A DNA stretch of 64,000 nucleotides, from assembly GCA_913061415.1 (NCBI GenBank), contig CAJXUD010000005.1, forward strand, positions 62,001 to 126,000. The letters are read 5' to 3'. Positions 49,701 to 57,962 of the stretch are shown in pieces (position 1 is the stretch's first letter; each line of letters starts with the position of its first letter). The notes below the pieces were generated by a model that was not told the origin of the DNA, did not search any database, and saw only the letters and a program-made list of their open reading frames with translations. The translations under genes and the position numbers were made by a program. This DNA comes from an uncultured Oleispira sp. (GTDB taxonomy: Bacteria; Pseudomonadota; Gammaproteobacteria; Pseudomonadales; Oceanobacteraceae).

Positions 49701-50448
49701 TGCCGGGTAACGCAGCAATCCCAAAAACAAAAATCCGAGCAGGATGCTCAGCTGAACTGGTAGGTAATAGATTTTTTAAGCCCTCCTTTCCCTCACGCAT
49801 AATATCAACCAACTGATCGGTTAGGCGCGCACGGTGAAATAGGCTATGGCCGAGTTCAGCACTATCAGCAACAAGACGACGCCACAGTTCAGGCTGCCAA
49901 GGCTGATTACTAATATCTCCCCCTTCAATCTCGTCTTTGCCCTCTTCCCAAGCTAATAGCCAATCAGGGCGATAGACTAAATATTGATCAAAAGTATCGG
50001 CAATTTTTTCAGCCAGCGCGAAGGTTTTTTGCTGGTTTATTTTTCTAGTATTCACCCCTAAATCACTGCTTGCGTCTGAATCATTGCTCGCATCTAAATA
50101 ATGGGCAATCGGTGCAAAAAGTTCTTGGTTATCTTTTTCAGCTATGAGCTTAGGAATTAAACGCATCAATTTCCACGTCATCGCAACTTTTTCAAAATGC
50201 GAACGCTCAGGCAAATCGGGTTTAACAGCATTGTATACTTTCCACACAAAACTAGAGGGTAGTGGGAATTCGATATTCGCCGCAATGCCCAATGAATCAG
50301 CGACTTGCAGTTTCAGCCAGTGCGCCATGCCTTGGCTTTGAACTAAAATCTGTTCGGGAATGAAAGGGTCACTATCTCCCTGCTTCATTTGGTGAACAAG
50401 AAGCTCTTTTAATACATCAAGATCATTGGAATGATAAAGTCTGAACAT
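46780..50448 (-). CDS. recC: Exodeoxyribonuclease V subunit gamma (RecC)
   Basis: RecC recognises Chi and splits the DNA strands in RecBCD. The 1222 residues begin FRLYHSNDLDVLKELL; later come PRDILVMVPDIDIYAPYIEAVF, MRSIPFTIVCMLGMNDEDYP and RYLFLEAVIAAQEKLYISY. It is the first gene of recC-recB-recD and overlaps recB by a few bases at the stop. A 15-bp repeat makes LEKDA/LEKGL units near residues 620-640. Confidence 0.95.
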   Translation of the reverse strand: MFRLYHSNDLDVLKELLVHQMKQGDSDPFIPEQILVQSQGMAHWLKLQVADSLGIAANIEFPLPSSFVWKVYNAVKPDLPERSHFEKVAMTWKLMRLIPKLIAEKDNQELFAPIAHYLDASNDSDASSDLGVNTRKINQQKTFALAEKIADTFDQYLVYRPDWLLAWEEGKDEIEGGDISNQPWQPELWRRLVADSAELGHSLFHRARLTDQLVDIMREGKEGLKNLLPTSSAEHPARIFVFGIAALPGTYWQVLNALSEHVDVHFFLLNPCRNYWGDIVNEKTRAKLLQKDAKLANYFTVGNPLLASWGRLGRDFLTLTHEAANEGGREQYFQDIEAFVDIDRGSVINGISDQTDSANNLLHNIQLDFLELKNRSTAAFGIEALDNSQAKLAINKNDQSIQFVSAHSALREVQTLFDQMLSWFDEDAARDKSKAESSPLKPRDILVMVPDIDIYAPYIEAVFGSASDEQRIPWAIADQALNKENLVIDSFLRLLQLPNSRLTITDVIEFLEVPAIAQTYGIEIEDLDQIKHWLSSANIRWGLDESHRRDLGLPSWDDNSWFKGLQQLLLGLVMPDNAQALDQYWPVPGVMGSQGELLGKLMAFVDQLGHWYKILQQQKTEESALDNEVLEKDALEKGLLDKEQWQDLLLALITDFYPQQAQDEKGLNDQLVLQKIRDQIQRWHKELDEAQFDQGLSHGVVLQYLTSCLTKQVGWQRFLAGPVNFCTLMPMRSIPFTIVCMLGMNDEDYPRRVPPQGFDLMAQGAYRRGDRSRREDDRYLFLEAVIAAQEKLYISYRGRDSRENNELQPCVLVSELIDYIGNGYVLEGDEALPHKDSEKQLRKHLVREQLLQPFNTQYFTENNSGSNDTQTHLSYQKLWQKVAVASHDLANQSGANKTLANKEVEKSAFINGSFINQALPDDRDDSIRLYPELDDIKQCLINPCKFFMQRRLKVNLTQYWDETEIDEPFSLDSLQSYLLNEALLTSRLEGTELLFKEKQKSLGRLPAAGFADYLLTQSENKLAPLIEEIKNNLPDLGKMPPQSDSLVMGDYQLNGQLEHLINDAGNHQVFHFRSGAFNGKQIINLWLEHLFVCAAGYSVGNSIGLGINKDGEIDKCELTPVAAEMAQHYLLGLIEFMNLCYCMPQPFFLQLAMRYLSAETDKQEGVLDSALDSEFSELNDEFVQRCFSAEINQDYLSFLNAQLDLWQGLLTPLLDHRISEEE
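48526..48590 (-). repeat. 15-bp in-frame tandem repeat in recC
   Basis: About four 15-bp units encode ALDNE, VLEKD, ALEKG and LLDKE in a charged loop. Copies are imperfect and the ends are approximate. Confidence 0.65.
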
Positions 50449-50573
50449 CCGTGCGCCACGCTTCGATAAAGAGTCAAAATATGAAGACTAATTTATCATT
50501 TATTACCAGCAGCTGCATTGTTAACTCGGTGGGATTTTTGTGGCAGGCCAAAGCATTATAATTAACTTTACGA

Positions 50574-52595
50574 TTAGGCCTTGTCTAATACCTCATAAAT
50601 CCTTGCCTGACAGAACATATCAACCAACTCAGAATCGATATGACCACACTCAACTTCGCTTTTTAATATTGAAAGCGCACGCTTTAAAGGCACGGCTGCT
50701 TTATACGGACGGTCGGTTGCAGTAAGCGCATCAAAAATATCGCAAATCGCCATCATTTTAGCGCCTAGTGGAATATCTGGACTTTTTAGCCCCAAAGGGT
50801 AGCCACAGCCATTTAGCTTTTCATGATGTGCGCCGGCAATTTTAGGAATATTACTGAGCTCAGGAGTCCATGGAATAGTCTTTAAGAACTCTATGGTATG
50901 GCTGACATGGCTTTCTATTTCAATTCGCTCATCAGCCGTTAAGCTGCCTCTCTTGATTGATAATGCACTGAATTCAAGCTCATCAATCAATCCACGAGAT
51001 TGACCATGAACATCTTCCACAACGTATTCACGAATTTGCTTTAAATGCTCGAACGTACCTTCTGTTAACAAACTGGGCTCATTCGCGTCAGCAACAGCTT
51101 GCATATAATTATTTAATCTTTGAAGTTTAATCGCTTCTTCTCGCGTTAACTTTTCTTCAATATCAGAAGACAATTTTTGTGTTTTTAATAATGAGAACTT
51201 TTGGTTTAAATAGTAGTTACTAATGCGTTCCTTCTCCCAAGCAATACGGTAAATAAACTCCCCATAAGCTTCGGGCGAAAGTTTCTTAGCCTTAGTCAAG
51301 ATATGCTCACGAACCCCCACCTTACCAAAGTCATGCAGCAAAGCCGCAAACCTCAACTCACGCATTTCCTCACTGCTAAATTGTATCCCCTTGAACTGCC
51401 CAACATCACACTGCTGGGTTGTTTCAGCCAAAGCACAGGTCAATTCCGCCACTCTAAAAGAATGCCCGCTAGTGGTTGGATCTCGCTGCTCAATCGCCCT
51501 AACAGATGCTTTAACAAAGCCATCAAAAAGCGTATTGACTCGATCAATTAAAACATTATTTTCAATCGCAACGGCTGCCTGACTGGCAAGGGCCTGCAAT
51601 ACTGGAATGATTTCTTGATCAAACGTTATCGTCTCCTTTAACGCGATCTCAGGGGTACTTAGTGTAATATTAATATCACGCTTACGATTAATAAATTGAA
51701 TCACACCAATGACCTTGCCAAGGTGATTTCGCATAGGAATCACCAGCATTGAACGGGTTCGATAGTTCATACTTTGATCAAATGATGCATTAAATTGATA
51801 AACACTGGATGGCGGCAAATGATAGACATCATCAAGGTTAACAATACGACCCGTTGCCGCAGAATATCCTGCGACGGAGTGATGATCTAGGCTGAAACGT
51901 TGTTCCTCAAAATGGAAATCAATAGAATCATTTTGAGTTAGCTTAAATACGAGCTTATCTGCTGCCTCTGCAGCCACACAGTTATTCGCTACATCACTTC
52001 CCGAAAGGCCATTAATACGAACACCATCATCATAATCCTTACTCGAGCTTTCAAGGCGACTCTCATTAGACCGTTCAATAAAAAAAATGGATGCCGCATC
52101 ACAACATGCTAATAACCTAGCTTCTTTTAAGATTCTGGCTAATAAAACATCATGATCCCTCTCTGCTGACAGCGCTAGACCAATATCGAGTAAGCGAGAA
52201 ATTTGCCCATGCTCTTTTTGCAAATGCAAACTGCTAAGGGCTAATTGGTGTTGAGTTTGCAATAAATCCAATGCTTTCAAGATGGCATTGCGTAAAAATA
52301 TATGAGGAATATCTTGCGGAACGAGAATGCACTCTTCACTGTCAATCGGATGCTCTACAATGAAAATCGCGTTAGGAGAAACAGATTTCCACAGCGACAG
52401 CTCATAGCGATTCAGTGTTTGCTGATCTAATATAATAATCGAAGTATTGGGAATAAGGGAACTAGGAGAACCGGCAAAATAAACACTTGCGGAAATATCC
52501 CTACTTTTGCCTAATAAACCGTAAGATGGCTGATGACTACAGGCGAGAATAAAACTAATCCCCTCCTCTTTAGCTCCTTCGCACTCATTCATCAT
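50574..52595 (-). CDS. GAF/HD-GYP cyclic-di-GMP phosphodiesterase
   Basis: The 673 residues have an N-terminal degenerate receiver-like region (1-125), a GAF domain (about 135-350: MLVIPMRNHLGKVIGVIQFI) and an HD-GYP domain (about 365-665) with HD at 421-422, HHE at 590-592 and GYP at 598-600. A helical insertion of about 130 residues lies between the HD and the HHE part. It should hydrolyse cyclic di-GMP and opposes the two cyclases here. Active-site residues look complete. Confidence 0.93.
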   Translation of the reverse strand: MMNECEGAKEEGISFILACSHQPSYGLLGKSRDISASVYFAGSPSSLIPNTSIIILDQQTLNRYELSLWKSVSPNAIFIVEHPIDSEECILVPQDIPHIFLRNAILKALDLLQTQHQLALSSLHLQKEHGQISRLLDIGLALSAERDHDVLLARILKEARLLACCDAASIFFIERSNESRLESSSKDYDDGVRINGLSGSDVANNCVAAEAADKLVFKLTQNDSIDFHFEEQRFSLDHHSVAGYSAATGRIVNLDDVYHLPPSSVYQFNASFDQSMNYRTRSMLVIPMRNHLGKVIGVIQFINRKRDINITLSTPEIALKETITFDQEIIPVLQALASQAAVAIENNVLIDRVNTLFDGFVKASVRAIEQRDPTTSGHSFRVAELTCALAETTQQCDVGQFKGIQFSSEEMRELRFAALLHDFGKVGVREHILTKAKKLSPEAYGEFIYRIAWEKERISNYYLNQKFSLLKTQKLSSDIEEKLTREEAIKLQRLNNYMQAVADANEPSLLTEGTFEHLKQIREYVVEDVHGQSRGLIDELEFSALSIKRGSLTADERIEIESHVSHTIEFLKTIPWTPELSNIPKIAGAHHEKLNGCGYPLGLKSPDIPLGAKMMAICDIFDALTATDRPYKAAVPLKRALSILKSEVECGHIDSELVDMFCQARIYEVLDKA

Positions 52596-52670
52596 CCTAG
52601 TTACCTAATAGACAGCTAATTCAATACCCATTAAGCATAGGATATTTGGGGCTAAAATCGAGCGAATGCT

Positions 52671-53633
52671 TTACTTATCTTCGATCAATTTTTTATAAGC
52701 CACGAGCTGCTCTTCAGGCGTTGGTAATTCATCAATCGCTGCTTTCAAGTCTTCAACTTCTTTAACCAGAAAATCAATAAATTTTCTCACCTTAAGCGAT
52801 AAATACTGACGACTCGGATACACAACCGAAATAGGCTCAGGCTTTAATTGCCAGTCCGGAAATAGTGAGATAATACGCCCCGAAAGAATGTGCTCTCCCG
52901 CCATAAACATAGGAACGACACCCACCCCGGCCCCCTGAACAATACAATTCAACGCCGCGGCAATGTGATTGGTTACAATACTCGGTTTCACCTTAACCCT
53001 TATATTATCTTCATCAGGGTGTAAAAACTCATACGCTTCATCTAGCATACCTTCGCCAATTTTTACCACATCAAGTCTTGCTAGATCTTGCGGACTGTTT
53101 AAGTCACCCAATTTAGCAATGTATTCGGGTGACGCACAAATAATGGACTCAGTTTCAGCGATAGTGCGGGCAACCAAAGAAGACTCCGGCAGCTTGCCCA
53201 TCATCAAGCCAAGATCGAATTTTTCCTCAATTAAATTAACTTGCCGATCAGTATGAGAAATCTCAATTCTTACTTCCGGATATATCTTCTGAAATCGAGT
53301 AGCAAAACGGCCAAAAATTCCACTGCCAACCACCATAGGCACCGATATGCGAAGTACACCATGAGGATGATCCTGTCGATCAGATATCTCTGTATGAACG
53401 TCCATAATCTCGTTCACTAGATGCTTACAGTTATTGTAATAATCAGCGCCAACTTGAGTGAGGCTAATTTGACGTGTCGAGCGCTGCAATAAACGCGCCC
53501 CTAAACTGGCCTCCAAATCAGCGACCATACGGCTTATTCTTGATTTTGGAACATTCAGCGCCTTACCAGCAGCGGTAAAACTACCTTCATCAACAACGCG
53601 TATAAAAACTGATAATTGGTTTAAATCCAGCAT
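52671..53633 (-). CDS. LysR family transcriptional regulator
   Basis: I choose the ATG at 53633 (320 residues), which begins at the usual MLDLNQLSVFIRVVDEGSF; an upstream start would add 31 residues that do not fit the family. The HTH is at about 17-36 (FTAAGKALNVPKSRISRMV) and a substrate-binding domain follows. It is divergent from the LRR lipoprotein gene. A 28-base palindrome lies 30 bases upstream. Confidence 0.9.
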   Translation of the reverse strand: MLDLNQLSVFIRVVDEGSFTAAGKALNVPKSRISRMVADLEASLGARLLQRSTRQISLTQVGADYYNNCKHLVNEIMDVHTEISDRQDHPHGVLRISVPMVVGSGIFGRFATRFQKIYPEVRIEISHTDRQVNLIEEKFDLGLMMGKLPESSLVARTIAETESIICASPEYIAKLGDLNSPQDLARLDVVKIGEGMLDEAYEFLHPDEDNIRVKVKPSIVTNHIAAALNCIVQGAGVGVVPMFMAGEHILSGRIISLFPDWQLKPEPISVVYPSRQYLSLKVRKFIDFLVKEVEDLKAAIDELPTPEEQLVAYKKLIEDK

Positions 53634-53662
53634 ACTCACAACTTTAAAAATTATTGTTTTAC

Positions 53663-53690
53663 TATATTGTTCTAAAAATAGAACAATATA
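53663..53690. promoter_or_regulatory. Perfect 12-bp inverted repeat upstream of lysR
   Basis: TATATTGTTCTA and TAGAACAATATA are perfect arms around four A bases, 30-58 bases upstream of the lysR start and close to the divergent promoter. It is probably an operator for the LysR protein itself or another dimeric regulator. Confidence 0.75.
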
Positions 53691-53846
53691 CCCATTCGAC
53701 CCCAGTCTTAGCAAGTAAAAGAGCATTTTTCAGCCACAAATCCGCATCTAGGCAATGAGTGAAGAAATATCGCGAGGTAAGGATTAATCTGGCAATTAAA
53801 TTGATATTTTTATGTAAAGATACCACCCCTACCTATTGGGAGTATC

Positions 53847-53861
53847 GTACCAAGATGGTAC
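53847..53861. promoter_or_regulatory. Inverted repeat upstream of the LRR lipoprotein
   Basis: GTACCA-AGA-TGGTAC lies about 55 bases before the LRR gene ATG and is a possible operator. Confidence 0.4.
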
Positions 53862-53916
53862 TATCTGGGGATAAACCTAAATAATAAATACAAAAAATAT
53901 ATAGATAGGTAAATTA

Positions 53917-54516
53917 ATGAGTGCATTCCACAAACTAGGTACGGCTTTAGCGATCAGTACGCTAACTCTTGCTATGTTTGGCTGTAAAGGTCAAAGCAAT
54001 AGCGCCTCTGCGCCTCAGACAGTTACATCTGCATCCATTAGCAGCACAAGTCAAAATTCAATTACTCTGACTCCGATCGAAACTCTGTCGATTTCTGATT
54101 ATTCTTTAGAGCTTTGTATTAAAAATACGGGCCGTGAGTATATCGAAGAAATTACGACACTTGTTTGCAATAATAAAGGAATACAGTATCTGGAAGGAAT
54201 TGAGGCTTTAACTGAATTGAAGTCCTTGTATCTAAGTTTTAACGAAATCACTGATATAACCCCATTAGTAGACTTAAAGAATCTAAAAACTCTTTATTTA
54301 AGTGGTAACCGGATATCTAATTTGGATGCTCTTAGCGAGCTTACTGAACTTACTGATCTCGGCATCCAAAAAAATAACGTACAGGACTTGAGCCCACTGC
54401 AATCACTAAGCTCTCTTAAATCTCTACACACTCATAGCAACCAAATTCAAGATTTCACTATCTTAAGCGCTTTAGAGTTAGATAAATTATCAGGTCAAAA
54501 TAGACAAGAAAGCTAA
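53917..54516 (+). CDS. Leucine-rich-repeat lipoprotein
   Basis: The 199-residue lipoprotein has a signal ending FGC. The mature part has about four leucine-rich repeats of the internalin/SDS22 type, with a 22-residue period: LTELKSLYLSFNEITDITPL, then LKNLKTLYLSGNRISNLDAL, LTELTDLGIQKNNVQDLSPL and LSSLKSLHTHSNQIQDFTIL. They should bind protein or cell-surface partners. A serine-rich linker joins the anchor to the repeats. Confidence 0.88.
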   Translation: MSAFHKLGTALAISTLTLAMFGCKGQSNSASAPQTVTSASISSTSQNSITLTPIETLSISDYSLELCIKNTGREYIEEITTLVCNNKGIQYLEGIEALTELKSLYLSFNEITDITPLVDLKNLKTLYLSGNRISNLDALSELTELTDLGIQKNNVQDLSPLQSLSSLKSLHTHSNQIQDFTILSALELDKLSGQNRQES

Positions 54517-54542
54517 CGCCCAATCTATTCAGTTTGAACACT

Positions 54543-54588
54543 AACCCTAACTAAGAACTCATAAAGAAATTCTGGTTAGGGTTTTTTT
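54543..54588 (+). terminator. Rho-independent terminator after the LRR lipoprotein
   Basis: Arms AACCCTAAC and GTTAGGGTT form a nine-bp stem followed by a T-run. The loop is long (23 bases). Confidence 0.75.
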
Positions 54589-54652
54589 ATTTCCAGATAA
54601 AATACTTCCCCCTAGAAATCTGCAACCATTCCTACCCTAAAAACAATAAACA

Positions 54653-54689
54653 CAAAAAAGGCCCTTTCAAAATTATTGAAAGAGCCTTT
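54653..54689 (-). terminator. Rho-independent terminator for the secreted-protein cluster
   Basis: Arms AAAGGC-x-CTTTCAA and TTGAAAG-x-GCCTTT have one mismatch. On the minus strand the hairpin is followed by a T-rich tail. It lies about 35 bases after the stop of the last cluster gene. Confidence 0.75.
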
Positions 54690-54722
54690 GTCTTGCCCAG
54701 TGCAGCTAAATACTAAACAAAC

Positions 54723-56123
54723 TCAATAGTAGTTATTAGCTTGTGGGTATTTAGTATTGTTTGGATGCGCACTAAAATAGTTATCAGGGTGTAACGGCTT
54801 AGCTGTTTTACCCTGAATACCAGAAATTCGATTAAACTCAGTTAAGCTAGCATCAGTATATGTAGTTTTCCCTGAAATGTTCTGAAGTACTGGAGAACCA
54901 TTCTTAGTTAAATTCAAAGCACCCAAGTTAAACCAAAAACCTGCTTTTGCTGTTTCATAATCAAATTTAACTTCATCTGTTGCTGAATTAGGGTCAGATT
55001 TATCCTTACGAACATCAACAATATCTGATGGATAACTTACATCTTTACTTTGTACCGACAACCAAACCACTGGCGAATCATCCAATACTAAGTTCTGCAT
55101 CGGAAATAACTGTGCTTGAGGCGATGCTTCGGCAACTCCTGGCGCATCAGATACGCTACCACAAATAAGTTCAAAAAGACTACCAGAGCAAGGCCCTACC
55201 AATGTCTTAGTCGGATCAACATCGATATAACCAGCTGTTCGTACACCACCCAAATAAGGAGCAAACGTAAACTCTGCCTGCCCTAATAAACCACCACCAT
55301 CTACTACCACATCAATCACTGGGCGCACAAAGCCAGAAACAGCATCAATGGCCTGTCCTTGCACACCAGTAGAAGAACCAAACCCAATGCGCAAACCGGC
55401 AATTTTTCTAACAGTCTCACTACCTACAGTTACATCCTCATGAGCAAACTGAATAAAAGGCTTTTGAATAATAAAATCTTCCAGAGTTTCAGTTCCATCA
55501 GGATTTTCAATAACACGACCAAACGTCATATCTCGAAGCCTAATATCTGTATCCGAAGTTCTCTCAAAACCTGAAGGAAAAATACTGCCGTTTGTAAATG
55601 GAACACTTTGGTTATAGTGATCACCACCTATAGAAGCAAGCGCAGCATTAAACTTGTCTGTACCTGATAACCCAATAAGATCTCCATAAACCAGAGCTGA
55701 AGCACTGAAAGGGCTAGGATTTCCATCATAGGCATCAATACCACCACATTTGTTCTCTAGACAGTTCCATTTGTTAAAAGGATCTGTAGCAAGTGTATTT
55801 GCACAGAAACGGCCTTTTTGCCCAGCCATACAGTCATTACCACCCTGACGATAATAACGACCCACATTCAATTCATCGATAATAACATTCATGGCAATTT
55901 CTAAGCCTAAGGTTAGCTTAGTAAAGGTTATACCTTCTGAATTAGGAACCGTATCTTCTTCGATTTTAAACAAAGCCTGCCCTGTCACTTGACCAAGCGC
56001 CTCATCACTTAAGGCATTGTCGCTTAAAGCCGTTAAATCGGCTGAGCTTTGCAAAGAAACAGACAGGAAAAGTAATACAGAAACTGCTTGTAGATTTTTA
56101 ATTATAAAATTTTTCATAGTCAT
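54723..56123 (-). CDS. Exported GQ-motif protein, large
   Basis: I prefer the ATG at 56123 (466 residues; GGA lies five bases before) or the next ATG. It has a signal peptide (about 1-28), then ALSDEALGQVTGQAL, a version of the motif shared by this cluster. The mature part is strand-rich with several cysteines. It resembles secreted gammaproteobacterial proteins of the DUF6160/Fil-like group, but I am not certain of the name. It may form part of a surface fibre or coat. It abuts the previous gene. Confidence 0.7.
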   Translation of the reverse strand: MTMKNFIIKNLQAVSVLLFLSVSLQSSADLTALSDNALSDEALGQVTGQALFKIEEDTVPNSEGITFTKLTLGLEIAMNVIIDELNVGRYYRQGGNDCMAGQKGRFCANTLATDPFNKWNCLENKCGGIDAYDGNPSPFSASALVYGDLIGLSGTDKFNAALASIGGDHYNQSVPFTNGSIFPSGFERTSDTDIRLRDMTFGRVIENPDGTETLEDFIIQKPFIQFAHEDVTVGSETVRKIAGLRIGFGSSTGVQGQAIDAVSGFVRPVIDVVVDGGGLLGQAEFTFAPYLGGVRTAGYIDVDPTKTLVGPCSGSLFELICGSVSDAPGVAEASPQAQLFPMQNLVLDDSPVVWLSVQSKDVSYPSDIVDVRKDKSDPNSATDEVKFDYETAKAGFWFNLGALNLTKNGSPVLQNISGKTTYTDASLTEFNRISGIQGKTAKPLHPDNYFSAHPNNTKYPQANNYY

Positions 56124-56124
56124 A

Positions 56125-56625
56125 TTAATCCACAATAAACAAAGAAATTTGGGTATTAGCAGGCATGCTTAACTCGCCATTCATCTCTAAGCCCATTAAA
56201 AAGGTACTAGAATTAACGCCAGGAGTAGGGTTAACCTCTTCCGTACTGGAAATATATATCCCAGTTGTTTTAAGGTTGGTTGCCGTAATCTTTTTAGGTA
56301 AGGTCCACTGCAACGCAGACTTGCCAGAATTTTTAAGATCGGATACTAAATCAAAGCCTAAACCTTCAAATTCAATAGCGCCTTGCAACTCATCAATAAT
56401 TAAATAGCCCGTTTCAGCAGGAGTCGCATCGGCTTTTTTCTTACCGGAAGTATTGGCAAAAACAATGCTACTTTCATCACCTAATATAACCTTTGCGTTT
56501 AAAGTGATACCACTTTGCCCAGAGACTTCATTTAAAACCTCATCGCTCATCGGTAGTAACTCAGCTTGACTAGTTAATACTAAAGAGCAAGAAGAAATCA
56601 TTGTTAATATTATTTTTTTTATCAT
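56125..56625 (-). CDS. Exported GQ-motif protein, small
   Basis: The 166-residue protein has a signal peptide (about 1-21), then LLPMSDEVLNEVSGQSGITL, the clearest copy of the shared motif. The rest consists of short strands (FANTSG, ETGYLIIDELQGAIEFEGL, LMGLEMNGELSMPANTQI). There is no enzyme motif. It is probably a secreted structural protein. It ends at the start of the next gene and starts 12 bases after the 56638 gene. Confidence 0.72.
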   Translation of the reverse strand: MIKKIILTMISSCSLVLTSQAELLPMSDEVLNEVSGQSGITLNAKVILGDESSIVFANTSGKKKADATPAETGYLIIDELQGAIEFEGLGFDLVSDLKNSGKSALQWTLPKKITATNLKTTGIYISSTEEVNPTPGVNSSTFLMGLEMNGELSMPANTQISLFIVD

Positions 56626-56637
56626 GATTATTTCCCT

Positions 56638-57783
56638 TTAGATATCCATAGTGGTAATGCGCAGGTGCTGAACTTGGATACCTTTAATTTCTATAGTATT
56701 ACCAACATCTGGTTGAAAAGCGTAATGATAATTTTCAGGAGTGCCATCATCAGCCATACCATCTCTTAAACCGGTTCTAAGCTCTGGATTATATTTTTCA
56801 CCAAAATAAATGCTTTTAACATAGACATTACTTTTAGGTGCTACGCCAACAGAAGCAGGTAATGGTGAAATCTCCATTTGTAACTGATTATTACCATTCT
56901 CATCCGTGACATTATCAAAGGTTAACGGTTGATTGCGAGTACCGAGTGTTGTGTAAACATCTATCCCATTAAATATCAGTCGGCTATCAATTGGCGTTGT
57001 TACATAATCATCAGTATTGCTTGCATTCTGCTTGCTATCTGCTGTTGGCAGAGATGTAGATACAGTTACTTGATCAATATAAAGTCCGGTCGCACCCGCG
57101 AGAGAAATACCTTTACCTTGGGTGGCAAAGACATCGGTGTAAGTCCCATAAAAGCGAAGACCTTCTATATCAATCATTGCTCGGAAGTTATCTTGTAGCC
57201 CCATAGGATTCGCGGCAATAAAGTCATCAAAACGAACATGAGCAGTAAACTTATCGGTGACTGCACTTAAATTAGACTCAAACTGAGCCGCCGCCGCAGC
57301 GTAAGCTGCTGGATTATTTTGCTGCACACTGGTTGAACGATCCACCTGGGTTAAAGAAGAACCAGGAAACTCTGCACGCAAAGAAGTTGTGACCGATACC
57401 GTAGAATCACCTGGATCCGTTGCATTACCCGAGTACACATCAATAGCACGCAAGTCGCCTATATAAACCGGATTTTCAATGGTACCGAAGTTACCACCAG
57501 AATCTGCAGACCCAGAGACTGTTCCTGTTTTATGAATTCTTAATTCACTGAAAATAAACTGCTCTTGGCCTGGGGTTTCATTCAAATCTAAAATAATTTC
57601 AAAGCCACCTGGCTGTCCTTTATCAGCACTATGAATAGAGAGATTATCAACAATCACACCCAAGCCCTCGCCCGTAGTTGTTGACAGCTCATTATCATTC
57701 ATAGCTTCTAAGGCAAAACTTGGGGCGCTTAAAGCACCAAGAAGCAAAGGGAAACTTATATAATGTAAAACGAGTTTCTTCAT
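56638..57783 (-). CDS. Exported GQ-motif protein, middle size
   Basis: The 381-residue protein has a signal peptide (about 1-24). The shared motif is degraded here: LEAMNDNELSTTTGEGLGVI, with Glu in place of Gln. The mature part is strand-rich, with repeated short hydrophobic strands (IRFDDFIA-like, LRFYGTYTDVFAT, IDIEGLRFYGTY) as in the other cluster proteins. It is followed after 12 bases by the small cluster protein and preceded by a 179-base gap with two hairpins. Confidence 0.72.
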   Translation of the reverse strand: MKKLVLHYISFPLLLGALSAPSFALEAMNDNELSTTTGEGLGVIVDNLSIHSADKGQPGGFEIILDLNETPGQEQFIFSELRIHKTGTVSGSADSGGNFGTIENPVYIGDLRAIDVYSGNATDPGDSTVSVTTSLRAEFPGSSLTQVDRSTSVQQNNPAAYAAAAAQFESNLSAVTDKFTAHVRFDDFIAANPMGLQDNFRAMIDIEGLRFYGTYTDVFATQGKGISLAGATGLYIDQVTVSTSLPTADSKQNASNTDDYVTTPIDSRLIFNGIDVYTTLGTRNQPLTFDNVTDENGNNQLQMEISPLPASVGVAPKSNVYVKSIYFGEKYNPELRTGLRDGMADDGTPENYHYAFQPDVGNTIEIKGIQVQHLRITTMDI

Positions 57784-57822
57784 AGAATCGCTCTTACTCT
57801 GATAAATATTATTATTTTTATT

Positions 57823-57846
57823 AACCTTGTTGCTAGCAACAAGGTT
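57823..57846. other. Perfect 24-bp palindrome
   Basis: Arms AACCTTGTTGCT and AGCAACAAGGTT meet with no loop, in the gap before the 56638 gene. The palindrome could be an operator or an inverted attachment-like site. No T-run follows on the minus strand. Confidence 0.7.
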
Positions 57847-57910
57847 TTGAATCTTGGTTAATTCGTAGCATTAACAAGCTAAAACATATGAACTTACTTC
57901 ATCATAGTAT

Positions 57911-57940
57911 AAAGATGCTGTACTGATGTACAACATCTTT
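57911..57940 (-). terminator. Probable hairpin terminator after the giant protein
   Basis: Arms of 13 bp (57911-57923 and 57928-57940) have one mismatch and a four-base loop TGAT. It lies 23 bases after the stop of the 1750-residue gene, with CTTTATAC after it on the minus strand. It could separate the giant gene from the three genes after it. Confidence 0.55.
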
Positions 57941-57962
57941 ACCCCGTCTTTGCGAAGCAAGT

